Positions 11,196-21,062 of a stretch of DNA of 64,000 nt are shown here, one piece after another. The notes under the pieces were generated by a model. It made no database searches and had not been told where the DNA came from. It saw nothing but the letters and a program-made list of their open reading frames with translations. The DNA lies in assembly GCA_018873225.1 (NCBI GenBank), contig JAEILZ010000001.1:6200001-6264000 (forward strand). Reading direction: 5' to 3'. The DNA comes from [Phialemoniopsis] sp. UDSM-2020 (taxonomy: Eukaryota > Ascomycota > Sordariomycetes > Thyridiales > Thyridiaceae). The position numbers were made by a program, and so were the translations under genes. The number at the start of each line of letters is the position of its first letter. The stretch's first letter is position 1.

Positions 11196-12395
11196 ATCCT
11201 TCTCCTTCTCCATCAACAACTGTAGAAGTCCTTCAAATCCGCTAATCACCCTATTGATCTTGGTAGTAGCCTCCTCGTCGATGTACCCCCGAAGTCCTAT
11301 GAACGTCTCCAAGTGAGACTGTGTACAGGCTATCGCGGCATCAACGGCTGCGGCAACGCTGTCAGGCATTCCAACGACTGGAGGGAACAAAGACAAAGGC
11401 GGCGGTGGGAGGATAAATGACGGTCGAGCCAGGCCATCTGAGGCAACCATTGCCACTTCCTCCAATTTGCTTGCCGCTTCAGCCAAATGCCCATCAAGTC
11501 GCTCGAAACGGCCGTCCAAAGCCATAAATTGACGAAATGTCCTTGCTTCGTACGAATCGAGCCTCTCAGATAAGGTATCCAGCCGACTAGTATCATCCTT
11601 GGCAGCCAATTGGGCATCTATCCTTTCGATAGTCGACTTCCGTTCCTCGTGCCAACGCTTCCATCCATTGAGCACTTCGGTATCCCTATTTCGATGGGAT
11701 ATCTGGTCGACCATTTGGACTTGCAGGGCCTCCACGTGAGCCTCCAGTGCGCGAAGGCGGTCATGGTCATCATCACTACTCTTCTGCCGCTTGGCTGGGG
11801 GCAAGGCTGACTCGGGAGACTGCCTTTTTGTCCCGACGACGACAGTCTTGCTGGCGACCTGCGGCATGGCGTTTGGAGGGAGCAGTACTGCTGATGGCCA
11901 TGGACGGGGTTTGGTGAAAAGTTCAAACAGAAAGCCGTGCTGCATAAACCTGACGAATTCGGCTCGTAATGTGGCTCTCCGGTTGGCGTTCGTCAAAGTC
12001 GTAATTTGAAGGCCGTGGTCGAGAGCATGTATCCACTGATCGAGCAATCGAGTAAGAGGTGACTCGAAGCTGCTACCAGCTTTGGCCAGGTGTGATCTGC
12101 GGCCGGCGACGAGGTAATTGTGCAGCGCCTCGGCAGCGGCGTCTGACATACTGGGTCCGTGATCGCCGATAAAGATGAGCCCCTGCCAGAAGTCTGGGCG
12201 GTGGTAGCACTCTTTGTAGTGAAGAAGGGCCCGGACAAACACCATGGCGGCATTTGAAAGGCGACGCGGCCAGCTGGCCTTGGGTAGACTGAAGAATCTG
12301 CTGTGCAGGAAGCCTTCGGACTTTTTCATGTGAACGGACTGTGAGATGCCGGTGAAGTCAAACCCCGGGAGGTCTTTGAACGTTGCCAATGCCAT
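11193..12395 (-). CDS. Orphan protein with NLS-like segment and coiled coil
   Basis: Single-exon frame of 400 residues; I recognise no family. Residues 1-170 are globular and aromatic-rich (ALLHYKECYHRPDFWQGLIF). A low-complexity region follows with a bipartite NLS-like stretch (KRQSPESALPPAKRQK, about 190-205). A long charged helical coiled coil runs from about 210 to 310 (for example RLRALEAHVEALQVQMVDQ), then a proline cluster (LPPPPLSLFPP) and a C-terminal helix ending in KEKD. The start follows a short leader and no splice signals are needed. It is bracketed by inverted copies of an 18-bp motif, so it may be an accessory or transferred gene. A nuclear oligomeric protein is the best guess. 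Confidence 0.6.
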   Translation of the reverse strand: MALATFKDLPGFDFTGISQSVHMKKSEGFLHSRFFSLPKASWPRRLSNAAMVFVRALLHYKECYHRPDFWQGLIFIGDHGPSMSDAAAEALHNYLVAGRRSHLAKAGSSFESPLTRLLDQWIHALDHGLQITTLTNANRRATLRAEFVRFMQHGFLFELFTKPRPWPSAVLLPPNAMPQVASKTVVVGTKRQSPESALPPAKRQKSSDDDHDRLRALEAHVEALQVQMVDQISHRNRDTEVLNGWKRWHEERKSTIERIDAQLAAKDDTSRLDTLSERLDSYEARTFRQFMALDGRFERLDGHLAEAASKLEEVAMVASDGLARPSFILPPPPLSLFPPVVGMPDSVAAAVDAAIACTQSHLETFIGLRGYIDEEATTKINRVISGFEGLLQLLMEKEKD

Positions 12396-12584
12396 GGCGT
12401 AGGTGGAGGGATGTTCGGTGGTGGAGAGGAAATGGAATTCGAGATTGTGGTTTGGGCATTTAAGTAAAGTTATTCATCAGAATTGGAAGGAAGCAAGCAA
12501 TCAATCGCTCCTGACTCACCAAGCTTTGATCTCAATCACCAGACCTGTTTTGACCAATACTAAAAAGGAAGGAATGTACCTAGG

Positions 12585-12602
12585 TAGGCAGTGGGATAAC
12601 CC
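12585..12602 (-). repeat. 18-bp dispersed motif, right inverted copy
   Basis: TAGGCAGTGGGATAACCC, the inverted partner of 11178-11195 across the orphan gene. A palindromic CCTAGG (12579-12584) lies immediately outside it. Confidence 0.55.
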
Positions 12603-12674
12603 ATTTCTTTTGGCAGCAGAAAAGTATGAGCCTTGTCAACAATTCAATTATTCGATGTTCAAATTTGATGGCTA

Positions 12675-15600
12675 TCATTGAGTAATGTGCTTCCTCCCAC
12701 TTGAAATCCAGAGCTCCTTGAATCTCGATTCTTCAACATCAAGAAGCTCAGAAGGCCGCCCATCCTCCACAACTCTGCCAGTGTCCATGACAACGACCCT
12801 GTCAAAGTCCATGACAGCATCGAGACGATGGCTGATCATGACCACCGTATAACCTTCGAACTCCTCCTGAATGATCTTGTGCATGGATTTCTCCGTGTCT
12901 TGGTCCACACTCGAGCTGATCTCGTCGAGCAACAGGATGCCGCTGCTTTTCACGTAATTCTCACCCTTTTCGGCCTGTGCAAGCCTCGTCCTGACGCGCC
13001 GCCGCAGAACAGCACGGGCCAAATTGAACAGCTGCTTCTGCCCCTGCGAGAAGGTATCGGCCGACATGCCGGCGTTCAGGCCGCCACGGTCGCTGACAAA
13101 GTCCCACAGGCCTACGAGTTCGAGCACAGACTGACATTCCTCCTCGGTGGAAACGGTGTAGGGGTCAAGATTGGTGAGGAATGACGTCCCGTCGGGAAGG
13201 AAAACCGGCTCTTGAGGTACTGCGATGATACGCTGTCTTAGCGTTGCCCGATCAATCTTTTGCAGCGGGATCCCGTCTATGGTGATGCAGTCCACGCTCG
13301 AAGGTAGTGGGTCTAGAAGTCGTAGTAAAAGTAGGATCATTGACGATTTGCCGCTGCATACATTGTTAGATATATACACAAGGCTGATATCTCTCGGCAA
13401 AGCTCAAGACTTACCTGCCACTTCTCCCGCAAATGGCAACCTTCTCTCCTGAGTCAATACACAGACTGACATCGTTGATGGCAAGGTCGGTAGTCTCTTT
13501 CTCTTTCGCAGATTCGCCCGACTCCGAGTCAGCATCGCCAGTGCTGTTTGTTCTGCAGGAAAGGTCAGCTCTCAGTGTTTCAGCAAGGCATTTTGAATCA
13601 AACATGATACATACCGATAGGTTGCAGAAGCGCTATGGATCTCGATGATCCCCCTTTCAGGCCATTGCGGTAACGGAATTACATCCTCTCCCTCCTGGTC
13701 CTCGGGCTTGACCTTCTCGCTAAACGTCTTGAGCCGGTTGACAGCGCCGATCGACGTCTCGAGAGCAGTGTACATCTTGACCATCCATGCGAGAATCTCA
13801 CCAAACGACATTAGGGACACAAGACTGGCGCCAGTGAAGGCGGTGTTTGATCGTGTCTGGGTAGCGAGCGTCACTACTAGGACAGCGAGCACGGCAACCA
13901 CGAGCTGGAGGATGAACCCGAGCCAGCGCTGAATCATGGCTAACAAGTAGGCGGGCCTCTGAGACGTGTCCAGGAGCTCGCTGTTGAGCTTGATGCCGTG
14001 CGGGACCCAACCAAAGGCTCGAAAAGTACCCAGTCCCTTGATCGTGTCGATGAAATGAGAATAGAGCGGGCTCTTGGCTTCGAGGTCGAGCAGACGCATC
14101 TGCCGCGACGTGCGGAGGTAGAATCTCTGAATGACCCACAGCACGGCCACGAGGAAGGGGTACGTGATGACAAGGTATGGCGAGGATGTGGCAATGACCG
14201 CTGCCAGCCCGAGGGAGGCAAACGTTTCGAATGATATGTTGACGAGAGCCATGGGGAGTTCGCCATCGATGAGAGTCATGTCTTGCGAGAAGAGGTTGGT
14301 GATGACGCCCGTGTCGGTAGTGGTGAAGAACGCGAGAGGAGCCGTTAGAACGGTACGCAGTGCCTCCTTGTGCAGCTTGGATCCAGTGACCGAGATCATC
14401 AACCGAAAACAGACGGACGTCATGCCGAATAGTGAAGCTAGCGTCAAAACCTCGAACAGCGCATACAGGCCAATGTACATGGCGTTCGAGTGTTTGGGGT
14501 GGGGCGATGTGACATCCTCCGACCAGAACTTCAACCACACCGTAGTGAAGTTGTAAAAGAAGCCCCAGCCTGTCCCGAAGAGAAGCAGTGACACTTTCGA
14601 TACAAGACCCATGCGTGTAAAGTAGTGCTTGTAAACAGCAGTGTCTCCAAGCATCCTAGATCTCTCTGCAGCGCGCGCCTGCTGCGCAACGGATTGCTTG
14701 GTGACTTGGGAGACTTTGGGCTTCTCATCCTCTTCCAACACTTTTCCACCTTTGGCCTCTGAAACAGTAGATTCAGTCACTCCAAGAGTCGAGACGTACT
14801 TCTCGTTAGCCATCAGTTCCTGGAAGGTACCCTGCTCGACGATGCTGCCGTCTGTCCCCAACGCCACGATGTGGTCCGCGGCGGGGAGGTGACGGACTGA
14901 ATGGGTGCAGAGCACGACTGTTGCCTGTCTTTGCCGCAAGATGCCTTCCGGCCCAAATACCTTTCGGAAGACCTGCTCTTCTGTGTCGGCATCGAGACCG
15001 CTGAGAGTATCGTCAAAAATCAAGAGAGCGCTCTCGAGATACAGAGCACGTGCGATCGACACTCGTTGCTTCTGGCCACCACTCAAGGAGACGCCATTGC
15101 TTCCAATATTCGTGAGATCTCCTTGTGGCAACAGAGCGAGGTCAGGATATAACATTGCTGCATCGACGACTTGATTGTATCTGGCCTGATCAAATGCACT
15201 GGTTCCGATGATGTTCTCCCGGATCGTCGCGTTGGTGAGATAAGGGGTCTGGTCACAATAACCAACCTTGCTGTGGGATCGAACGCTGACCTGCCCCTGA
15301 AAGATGGCCAATTCGCCAAGCAGGGCTTTGCACAATGTCGACTTGCCAGAGGCCACCGGACCAACCACTATCGTAAGTCGAGATGCGGGAATCTCAAGAC
15401 TGACGTCGTTGAGAATAGGCTTGTCCGAATCGTATCCAAACTTGCCGCCTTCTACCTTCAATGCCACAGAGGGAGAGGTAGAATCTGAGTCGCCCTCAGG
15501 CTGTTGCTGTTGCGAAACGTTGTCCCTGCTCATCTGCGAGCGACGGAAGTCGACCCGTGATCCTGCTTCCAAGAATGTCTGGATACGGGTGAAGCAAGCC

Positions 15601-17309
15601 AGAGCAGCGATCAGTCCAGGGACCATTTGAAATAGCGTCCCCAGCGGGCTCGCGAGAAGAAGGATGAAGGAGATGGACGTGAAAATGGTGGTGATGTCGA
15701 GAGTGCGAGATGCAAAGGCAAAAGTCAGGACGGGGGATATGCACATGGGAGTGTACCCGATGACAGCGGCAAAGACGGTGAGCATGCGGTACTTTCCTCC
15801 CACCCTCAACTCTTCGACCCTCATGCCTTGAACCGAGTCTTCCACCGCAGATGCGAGCCCCGAGATCTTGAGGTGCTTCATCTGGCCGATCATATTCGAG
15901 GTGAGGCCAACTCTCTTTTGAATCTTCTCCATCCAAGCCTTCTGCCTCGCTCCCGTCACCTTGCCAACAGCTGTTGAGCAAGCAATGCAGCCCGCCACGA
16001 CGACCAGGGAAGCTACCGAAGCAATCCCGACATGCTGAGACAAGAGCCAGCAGGCGATGGCGACCTGGATCGTACAGGCCCAGAATTCATGCACGTTCAG
16101 AAAGCCCCGGATGATGCGTTCTGTATCGGTGCTCATCAGCGTCAAAGCAGCTGAGTCGTCAGCTGCCGACGTCTTTGCTTCGGTGGTTTTGCGGTAGATG
16201 AGGTTCACGAGGACGCCACGCAACATGTACATAGCGCGCTCCTGGTAGTACCAATAGAATGCCTGTGAGACGGCGATGCCCAGATATATGAGAATCGCGG
16301 CACCGATGAGTCCATAGCCGACGTTGCGAGTGGCGGCATTTTGTGTCTGTTGCAAGTAGTAGAGAAGGGTGTTGATGAGGAATGGCTGGCAGAGCTGAAA
16401 GGCGGTCATGGCGATTCGAGGTCCGACTGGAAGCAGCAGAGGCACAGCAAGCGCTTTAGCGATCGACCTGGCCAGGCCGTGTTTCTGGCCTTTGAAGCGG
16501 GACAAGTCGACACGGCCTTCGACCTGGGACTTGAGAGCCTCAGAGACCATGTTGCTGTCGAGAGGATACAGATCGTCCATGACGAGAATCTTCTTGTAGC
16601 CCCTGAGGAACAACTTATTCAGCCACACGAACGCACCAAGACCAAACACGCCCGAGGTCTCCTCGGGGCTGTGCTGCTTCGCGTCCCATCGAACCCATCT
16701 GGTCTTGTGAGCAGACTCGGTCAAGACAATAATAGCTTTGACAACGACGCTCGTGGTGAACAAGCGACAGTAGTCAAACTCGGCCTGCGATCGTGATGCC
16801 AGCCAGAAGGTCCGTGTCTGGGCTACATCGAACAGGATGGTTAGGAACAAGTAGCTGCTCAACAGTATGGATGGCCTTGGCGATTTTGAGTGCTCGAGAA
16901 AGGATAGCACGGCTATTGACAACGAAGACGCCAAGGTGAGAGCATTGGAAGCGACAAGGTATGCCTCGAAGCGACGAGCGCGTGTGGCGCTCAGCACTAA
17001 GAGCGACAGCTGCAAGACAGCATATACAAGAATCACGACCTAGCATTTATCTGTGAGTTTCATTCTCTTCCAATCAAAGTATTCGGATTCATTGCGTACC
17101 AATTTGAAATACTTGAGCACATTGCCACCAACAATGGACGGCCGACGCGCCAGGAAGACGATGCGCGATAGCGATACGGCGATGAAGATGGACACCGGGA
17201 TCAAAACCAGAAAGATGAGCTCGAACCTGATGGTGAAGTCGAAGTTGCCCCTGCAACCTCTCACGGCAGGGCCAAACGCCTCGTCATTGAGACACCCCGA
17301 GAAGTCCAT
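12675..17309 (-). CDS. ABC transporter, subfamily C (MRP-like)
   Basis: Four exons: 17100..17309, 13615..17039, 13415..13552 and 12675..13353; 1483 residues. A full-length ABCC exporter, likely in the plasma or vacuolar membrane, moving organic anions, conjugates or drugs. The N-terminal hydrophobic TMD0 is followed by TMD1, NBD1 (Walker A GPVASGKST about 629, signature LSGGQKQR, Walker B ALLIFDD), TMD2 and NBD2. The NBD2 Walker A (GRSGSGKSS) is split by the last intron, then signature FSQGQKQL and Walker B ILLLDE. NBD1 has D where the catalytic glutamate would be, while NBD2 keeps E, the usual ABCC asymmetry. Substrate unknown. No neighbour indicates a biosynthetic role. Confidence 0.93.
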
Positions 17310-17778
17310 CGCGGGATGTAGGGATAAGCCAAGCTGAGGGCCTATGATTGATGCACTCTCGGTTCAGCGCAGAATGGACATTCAATGACTTGAAATATGG
17401 CAACTCGGCCGAGAGACAGCGATGGACGCGATCGAGCTGGCGTGGCTGCCTGGAGATCAATTAATCCGCGTGCCTGGACATCCCTACAAATCACCCAAAA
17501 GAAGCTTTATGTTCCGCATGCTTGTCCTGCTTACCTGCGTGCGGCCGACGTCTGTTTAGGGGCGCGAGTGGGGTTGACAGATACAGAATATGTTAGGACG
17601 GATGACATTGACAGGGATCTTGGATGATTGCTTGGCCACCTTCCTCTCTCGGTGGACGTGTAATCGCCAACGACGCCCGCCGGCCGGGGAACACGCGTTT
17701 GAACATGCACAGGTCTCGCCACCAACAGACGGCATCATATCTATCATCATCCAATTCACCAGCCGCTTCCATATTGGA
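17310..17778. promoter_or_regulatory. Promoter region of the ABC transporter
   Basis: 469 bp between the ABC transporter start and the stop of the next leftward gene. No recognisable element beyond general AT variation. Confidence 0.4.
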
Positions 17779-19239
17779 TCAGCTCGTAACGGCCGTAAGC
17801 CACGACGCTTCTCCCCCCAACATATCCAGTCCCATGTCCCGTAATCTCCTCTCGGCGCTCTCCACGCCTTGTGCGCGGCCCTTCCCTGCCGCGCAAGCCC
17901 GCAGTAGCCCCCGCCTGCCGGCCTCCATCCTCCGCACCGCGTCCGAGCTGACGGCGAGCGCGCTGTCAAACTCCTTGAGCCGCTCATTTTCCCCGAGTGA
18001 CGCGAGCGCCGCGAGTCCCAGGTATGCATGATATACATCTGGCGGGCCCTTGGGATGCTTGGCAAAGCCACCGATGAGGTGCTGCGTCTTCTCCAACAAA
18101 AAGCGCCGCGCTGCTTCGGTAGGAACAAATTGCTTTTCCCGGTCACCATTGAGGCCGAGAATGGAGAGCGTGCCGCCAACCCACCACGTGTAGCATGTGT
18201 CGGCAACTTTGTTGCAGCGTCCATTGAACCCGGCGTACTGTATCTCAGGTGCGCTGGCGTTCTCTGCGAGGGAAGCAGCCTGGGCAAAGTTGTCGTCCTC
18301 GTTGTCCTCGGCCTCCTCGAGGTCCTCGAGGTACTCAAACGGCCGAGATGCGAGCCACTCGGTCAGAGCTGGAACATCGGCGATGGCACGGCGGAGGATG
18401 GCGCCGTTGTGCGGGGACGTGCTGTTCTCTGCCGGTCGGTCGAGAAGTGACAATGCCGCAATGGCGCAGTATGCGTAGCCTGCGTGACTCTCGTGATGTG
18501 ACGTCTCTGCAAACCCGCCGTCGAAAGTCTGTCCTTGCCGTATGTGCCCTACCAGGGACTCGACATTGATATCTTCCACCCAACCGCTGTCCCCCGGCTT
18601 CACATCGCCCCTGAGCATCCATCGGACGGAGGCTGCGAGGTAACAGTATCTTGTGTCGCTTCCTCCTGCCGCAAACCATTTTCTCTTCTCTCGAGCCTGC
18701 GCCTGCGCCGGCACATCATACAAGACCTCGCCAAAACTTCCGTTCTCGCGTTGTAACCTCCTGAGCCAGGCCAGCGTCTCAGTCCTCCGTACTCCGCAAA
18801 AAGTCGACTCAGCAGCGCTGTCCTCGGCCGTCAGGGCCAGCAGGACCAAAGCGAAGTAGGTCGCCGCGATATTGGCCGCGCCCGAGTTTCCTGCCTCGGG
18901 TTGGTGTGTTTCAAAATCCCATCCTTCATAGTCTTGGCTGCGCAGAGAATGCGAAGGCGCTCCGCAGAAGCCTCCTCCAGGGTGCTGGCATGAGAGTACC
19001 CATTCACGGATGCGCAGACGATCTGATGAGGTTATCGCGGCGGTCTTGGGCTTGTTCGGAGGGGCAGATTCGGGAGAGGTGGGCGAGTTCGGGGAGAGGA
19101 TATCGATGGCTGCGAGGATGAAGCAACCGAGGGTCATGCGGATGCTGTCGTTGCTCGTGTACTGGTGCGGCAGCACGGAGCGCAGGCAGCGTTGCCAGTA
19201 CCGCAAGTGGCGCTCATTCTCCAACAACGGTGTCTCCAT
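17779..19239 (-). CDS. cdc43: Geranylgeranyltransferase type I beta subunit
   Basis: Intronless, 486 residues. The beta subunit of GGTase-I binds zinc and geranylgeranyl diphosphate and, with an alpha subunit encoded elsewhere, prenylates CaaL proteins such as Rho1 and Cdc42. The prenyltransferase alpha-alpha barrel repeats are visible: HPGGGFCGAPSHS, QTFDGGFAETSHHESHAGYAYC, the zinc-site region CNKVADTCYTWWVGGTLS (D and C ligands) and LIGGFAKHPKGPPDVYHAYLGL (H ligand). It is longer than the yeast protein because of acidic inserts (for example DLEEAEDNEDDNFAQ), common in filamentous fungi. Farnesyltransferase beta is the main alternative, but the GGFAKHP and YHAYLGL context fits GGTase-I better. 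Confidence 0.9.
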   Translation of the reverse strand: METPLLENERHLRYWQRCLRSVLPHQYTSNDSIRMTLGCFILAAIDILSPNSPTSPESAPPNKPKTAAITSSDRLRIREWVLSCQHPGGGFCGAPSHSLRSQDYEGWDFETHQPEAGNSGAANIAATYFALVLLALTAEDSAAESTFCGVRRTETLAWLRRLQRENGSFGEVLYDVPAQAQAREKRKWFAAGGSDTRYCYLAASVRWMLRGDVKPGDSGWVEDINVESLVGHIRQGQTFDGGFAETSHHESHAGYAYCAIAALSLLDRPAENSTSPHNGAILRRAIADVPALTEWLASRPFEYLEDLEEAEDNEDDNFAQAASLAENASAPEIQYAGFNGRCNKVADTCYTWWVGGTLSILGLNGDREKQFVPTEAARRFLLEKTQHLIGGFAKHPKGPPDVYHAYLGLAALASLGENERLKEFDSALAVSSDAVRRMEAGRRGLLRACAAGKGRAQGVESAERRLRDMGLDMLGGEASWLTAVTS

Positions 19240-19929
19240 CGCGCAGACGAATTATGATGCGATTGCGCTATAAAGCATATTTCGAAACTCTGTTATCGAG
19301 GTGTAGTACTAGCTCGCTACCAGCTTGGGTTGCATCTCGAAGTCATCGAGTCGAGCTGAAGCTTGAGCTCGAGCTCTCAAGCTTTCGGCCACACCCGCCA
19401 GCCTCGCTCCCGAGACTCGGGGTGTGACACCCACTAAAGATTGCTGCTAAGCGATTCGCTCTAGCGACGCCAAGGCAGCAAAGCAACCCTCCACAGTGAG
19501 TTTGGATACCAGTTTCAGGGCTGACGATAAGGATAAGATTGACGTGTTCGATAAGGCTTGTGATCCCCGACATTTTCGATCTCGGGCACGCGACGGAGAC
19601 ATCGTGGAACACAGCCACTCTCCAATACAGACGCCGCTCTTTCACTCTCTCATTCTGTCTTATCCTTCCATTCCAACTTGTAAAGCTTTCTCGCACACCT
19701 TCGACAGCCAGAAAGGCGGAACCTTTGCTCTGGTATCAGGCATTTCAAGCGCTTGAAATTGGCATCCTTGCTCAAACAACAGCCCCTCTCTCGATCGTCG
19801 CAACACTGCCTCATCTGGAGGCTGCCTACAAGTCCGGAGACATTCTCAAAGAACCGCTTCTTCCGCAGCGCCTTCCCGCCGATACTTCCCTTCGTTCAAT
19901 AAACAACTCGACCGCAGACACGAATCATC
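19240..19929. promoter_or_regulatory. Divergent promoter between CDC43 and ILM1 genes
   Basis: 690 bp between divergent starts of two housekeeping genes. No repeat or extra gene seen. Confidence 0.45.
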
Positions 19930-20660
19930 ATGGCGCTCATATCGGCAAAAACGATCATCACCTCCGTCTCCCTCTTCCACATCACCCTGGGCTTCTTCTT
20001 CCTCACCAACCCGGGCTCTGTCGCTGACCAAGCTCTGGTCTGGGTCATAGGCGAGGCCATGGGCATGGTAAGCGTCGCTCCGGCTTTCCGCACAGATTCT
20101 TCTCGGGCTTCTGCTAACCAGTGATCCGTCTCTAGCCCTACTCGCGAAACTTCGAAACCCAGTCTCCCGCGCTCGCCTTCCTCGCCGTCGGCCTCGCCTT
20201 CTTTGGTATAACCGACCTCGCCAGCTTGGGCCTGCCCGAGGAGGTCTGTCTCATTCAACACTGGGGAGTCCAGGGCAAGTTTCTCCTTCCACGTCACCGT
20301 TGCTCTCTCCATTGCCCACATCATACTAACTCGTCGCCATCTCTAGCCCCGCTGCGCTTCTTCCTCTCCATCTCCCTCGCCGTCTACGCCTTCGTCTTCG
20401 GCCCCTCCTCCCCGCTCTACCGGGACACCTCCTCCGCGCGCGGCCGCTTCGCCCACCCTTCCGCGACCCACCACCCGTCGGGCTACCGCGCCGCGTCCTG
20501 GGGCGGCGACAACCTCAAGAACCGCGTCTTCTTCACCTTCGTCTTTGTCGAGGCCATCTCGTGGTTCTGGATCTGGGTGACGCTCAAGGAGGAGAGGAAC
20601 GACATCCTCAAGCGCAAGTCGATGAAGAGACGCAACAGTCACGGACACTCGGGCTTTTAG
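19930..20660 (+). CDS. ILM1: ILM1 family membrane protein
   Basis: Three exons, 19930..20067, 20136..20274 and 20347..20660; 196 residues. ILM1 proteins (increased loss of mitochondrial DNA) are small ER or mitochondria-linked multi-pass proteins of unclear chemistry. The start MALISAKTIITSVSLFH and PYSRNFETQSPALAFLAVGL match the family pattern; four hydrophobic segments precede a basic tail (KRKSMKRRNSHGHSGF). Intron 2 (20275-20346) has a GC donor, G|GCAAGT..TCTAG. Splicing there gives the conserved WGVQ-APLRF junction, whereas reading through would insert a basic peptide. It faces away from the CDC43 gene. Confidence 0.87.
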
Positions 20661-21062
20661 ACTGGGGGCGCGACTGTTGGAAAGAGGTCCGACACGGGGT
20701 TTGGATGGTCTGATGATCAGCAGCAGCAGCAAAGCAGCATCTGGCTGGATCCCAAATGCTGCTAAAGGTATTCCCTTGGGTCCGGAAAGCGGAGCAGGAG
20801 TCACTCAAGGCTGTTCGCGGGAGATATAAGGGTAATGGCATGGGAAGGAGTTTCTCTGGATACAGGCGCTATTTGCACATGTCACGAAACGAACATAGAG
20901 ACGTGAGATACCCCCCCCCTTTCACAGATACGAAATCATCATTTGCATCTCGGAAAGACATATTTCTACCTGCCCTATATGCTTTGTGACAAGTGCTTGC
21001 CTCTCTCTGCCTGTCTACTCCCTTTTTAGAAACACTTTTCTCTCTTTCCAAGATTCAACAAT
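20661..21062. terminator. Convergent 3' region between ILM1 and MDM20 genes
   Basis: 402 bp between two converging stop codons; both 3' ends must form here. It contains T- and C-rich stretches (21000-21050). No gene seen. Confidence 0.4.

Noticed and set aside
11178..12602. Intact DNA transposon around the orphan gene
   Set aside because: The encoded protein has no transposase motif (no DDE/DDD pattern recognised) and no clear target duplication is visible; only the inverted motif is reported.
17556..18338. Long frame overlapping the CDC43 3' end
   Set aside because: It is a shadow in another frame of the prenyltransferase gene, with low-complexity arginine-rich translation.
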